From Parapristionchus giblindavisi (Eukaryota; Nematoda; Chromadorea; Rhabditida; Diplogasteridae): 64,000 nucleotides of DNA. The notes under the pieces were generated by a model that saw only the letters and a list, made by a program, of their open reading frames with translations, made no database searches and was not told the origin of the DNA. Position numbers and translations under genes: made by a program. How positions within the stretch are numbered: position 1 is the stretch's first letter; the number at the start of each line of letters is the position of its first letter. Location: NCBI GenBank assembly GCA_943737045.1, contig CALSFV010000032.1, positions 62,001-126,000 on the forward strand, written 5' to 3'. This document shows positions 63,446 to 64,000 of the stretch, piece by piece.

Positions 63446-64000
63446 GAACTATAAGCTTTCATCGCGGCCACAATGACCAAAGTACGAAAGTAACTTTCAC
63501 GCTGATAAGATCTAAACAGCTTATGAGATACAAAAACTACTACGATGCCTATCGTGTCATATACCCCGTGAAAGAGCAGAAAATTCTGAATAACAACCAC
63601 CTCTTCGCATGTTGAAAGTGGTCAAACTGGCCGAACTAAAAAATTATCTTTCATTACATTGTGAATTTCGGTACAAAACAATTCATGACAAGACAGATTT
63701 TCAACAATACCCCCTGTTGTCATATACCATTTGAAAGAGCACGAAATTCTGATTAAGGCAAGCCTCAGCTCACGTCGAACTATAAGCTTTCACCGCGGCC
63801 ACAATAACCAAAGTACGAAAGTAACTTTCACGCAGATAAGATCAAAACAGATTATGAGATACAAAAATTACAACGATGCCTATCGTGTCATATATCCCGT
63901 AAAATAGCAGAAAATTCTGAATAACATACACCTCTTCGCATGTTGAAAGTGGTCAAACTGGCCGAACAAAAAAAATATCTTTCATTACTCAGTGAATTTC
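63446..64000. repeat. Satellite array block 11
   Basis: 331-bp-type satellite resuming after the GAAC duplication in register with the left flank. The monomers resemble those of 1-8400 (ACTACTACGATGCC, AACAACCACC). The array continues beyond the window. Confidence 0.96.

Noticed and set aside
1..64000. CRISPR array, because of regular direct repeats
   Set aside because: Repeats are 201-331 bp, contiguous, without unique spacers, and lie with eukaryotic retroelements.

Overview
The window is a eukaryotic, AT-rich heterochromatin-like locus. By my coordinates about 49.4 kb of the 64 kb (77%) is one satellite family. No ordinary host gene, tRNA, rRNA or CRISPR array is visible. The embedded elements (a CR1-like non-LTR reverse-transcriptase tail, a BEL/Pao LTR element with DUF1759/DUF1758-type Gag-protease, a second LTR element carrying only a gag-like ORF, and a MITE with 3-bp TAA target duplications) point to an invertebrate. 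A nematode is my best guess, but this rests on family resemblance only.

The satellite has two monomer lengths. The 331-bp monomer is itself a diverged dimer of about 168+163 bp. The 201-bp monomer is the 331-bp form minus two segments (116 and 14 bp). Bases 1-7778 hold only 331-bp monomers. After that about 55 short monomers are interspersed, giving a patchwork of higher-order repeats (HORs): 1323 bp (about 2810-5455), 666 bp (about 5614-6945), 3192 bp (10686-17068), 1193 bp (17069-22979), 201/402 bp (22980-23768), a MITE-marked family (24594-34219), 1194/864 bp (41359-48190), 531/532 bp (48191-51564), 1337 bp (about 52762-55435) and 1394 bp (about 56828-59615).

Elements in order. Eight copies of a 418-bp foldback MITE (PIF/Harbinger-like, 3-bp TAA duplication) all sit at the same satellite base, so they spread by satellite amplification rather than by eight insertions. 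Two of them (12306-13639, 15498-16831) contain a 5'-truncated CR1-like fragment. A 5.76-kb BEL/Pao element (35154-40909, minus strand, GTAAC duplication) has an intact 798-codon Gag-protease ORF but lacks most of pol. A 3.64-kb LTR element (59803-63445, minus strand, GAAC duplication) has nearly identical LTRs and a single 746-codon gag-like ORF without pol. Both LTR elements occur once and are not carried in any HOR, so they look younger than the local satellite expansion.

The many short ORFs (61-112 codons) over the satellite are recurrent shadows of the monomer sequence and are not annotated as genes. Satellite block edges at elements are exact to the base. HOR edges are approximate because neighbouring units are nearly identical.
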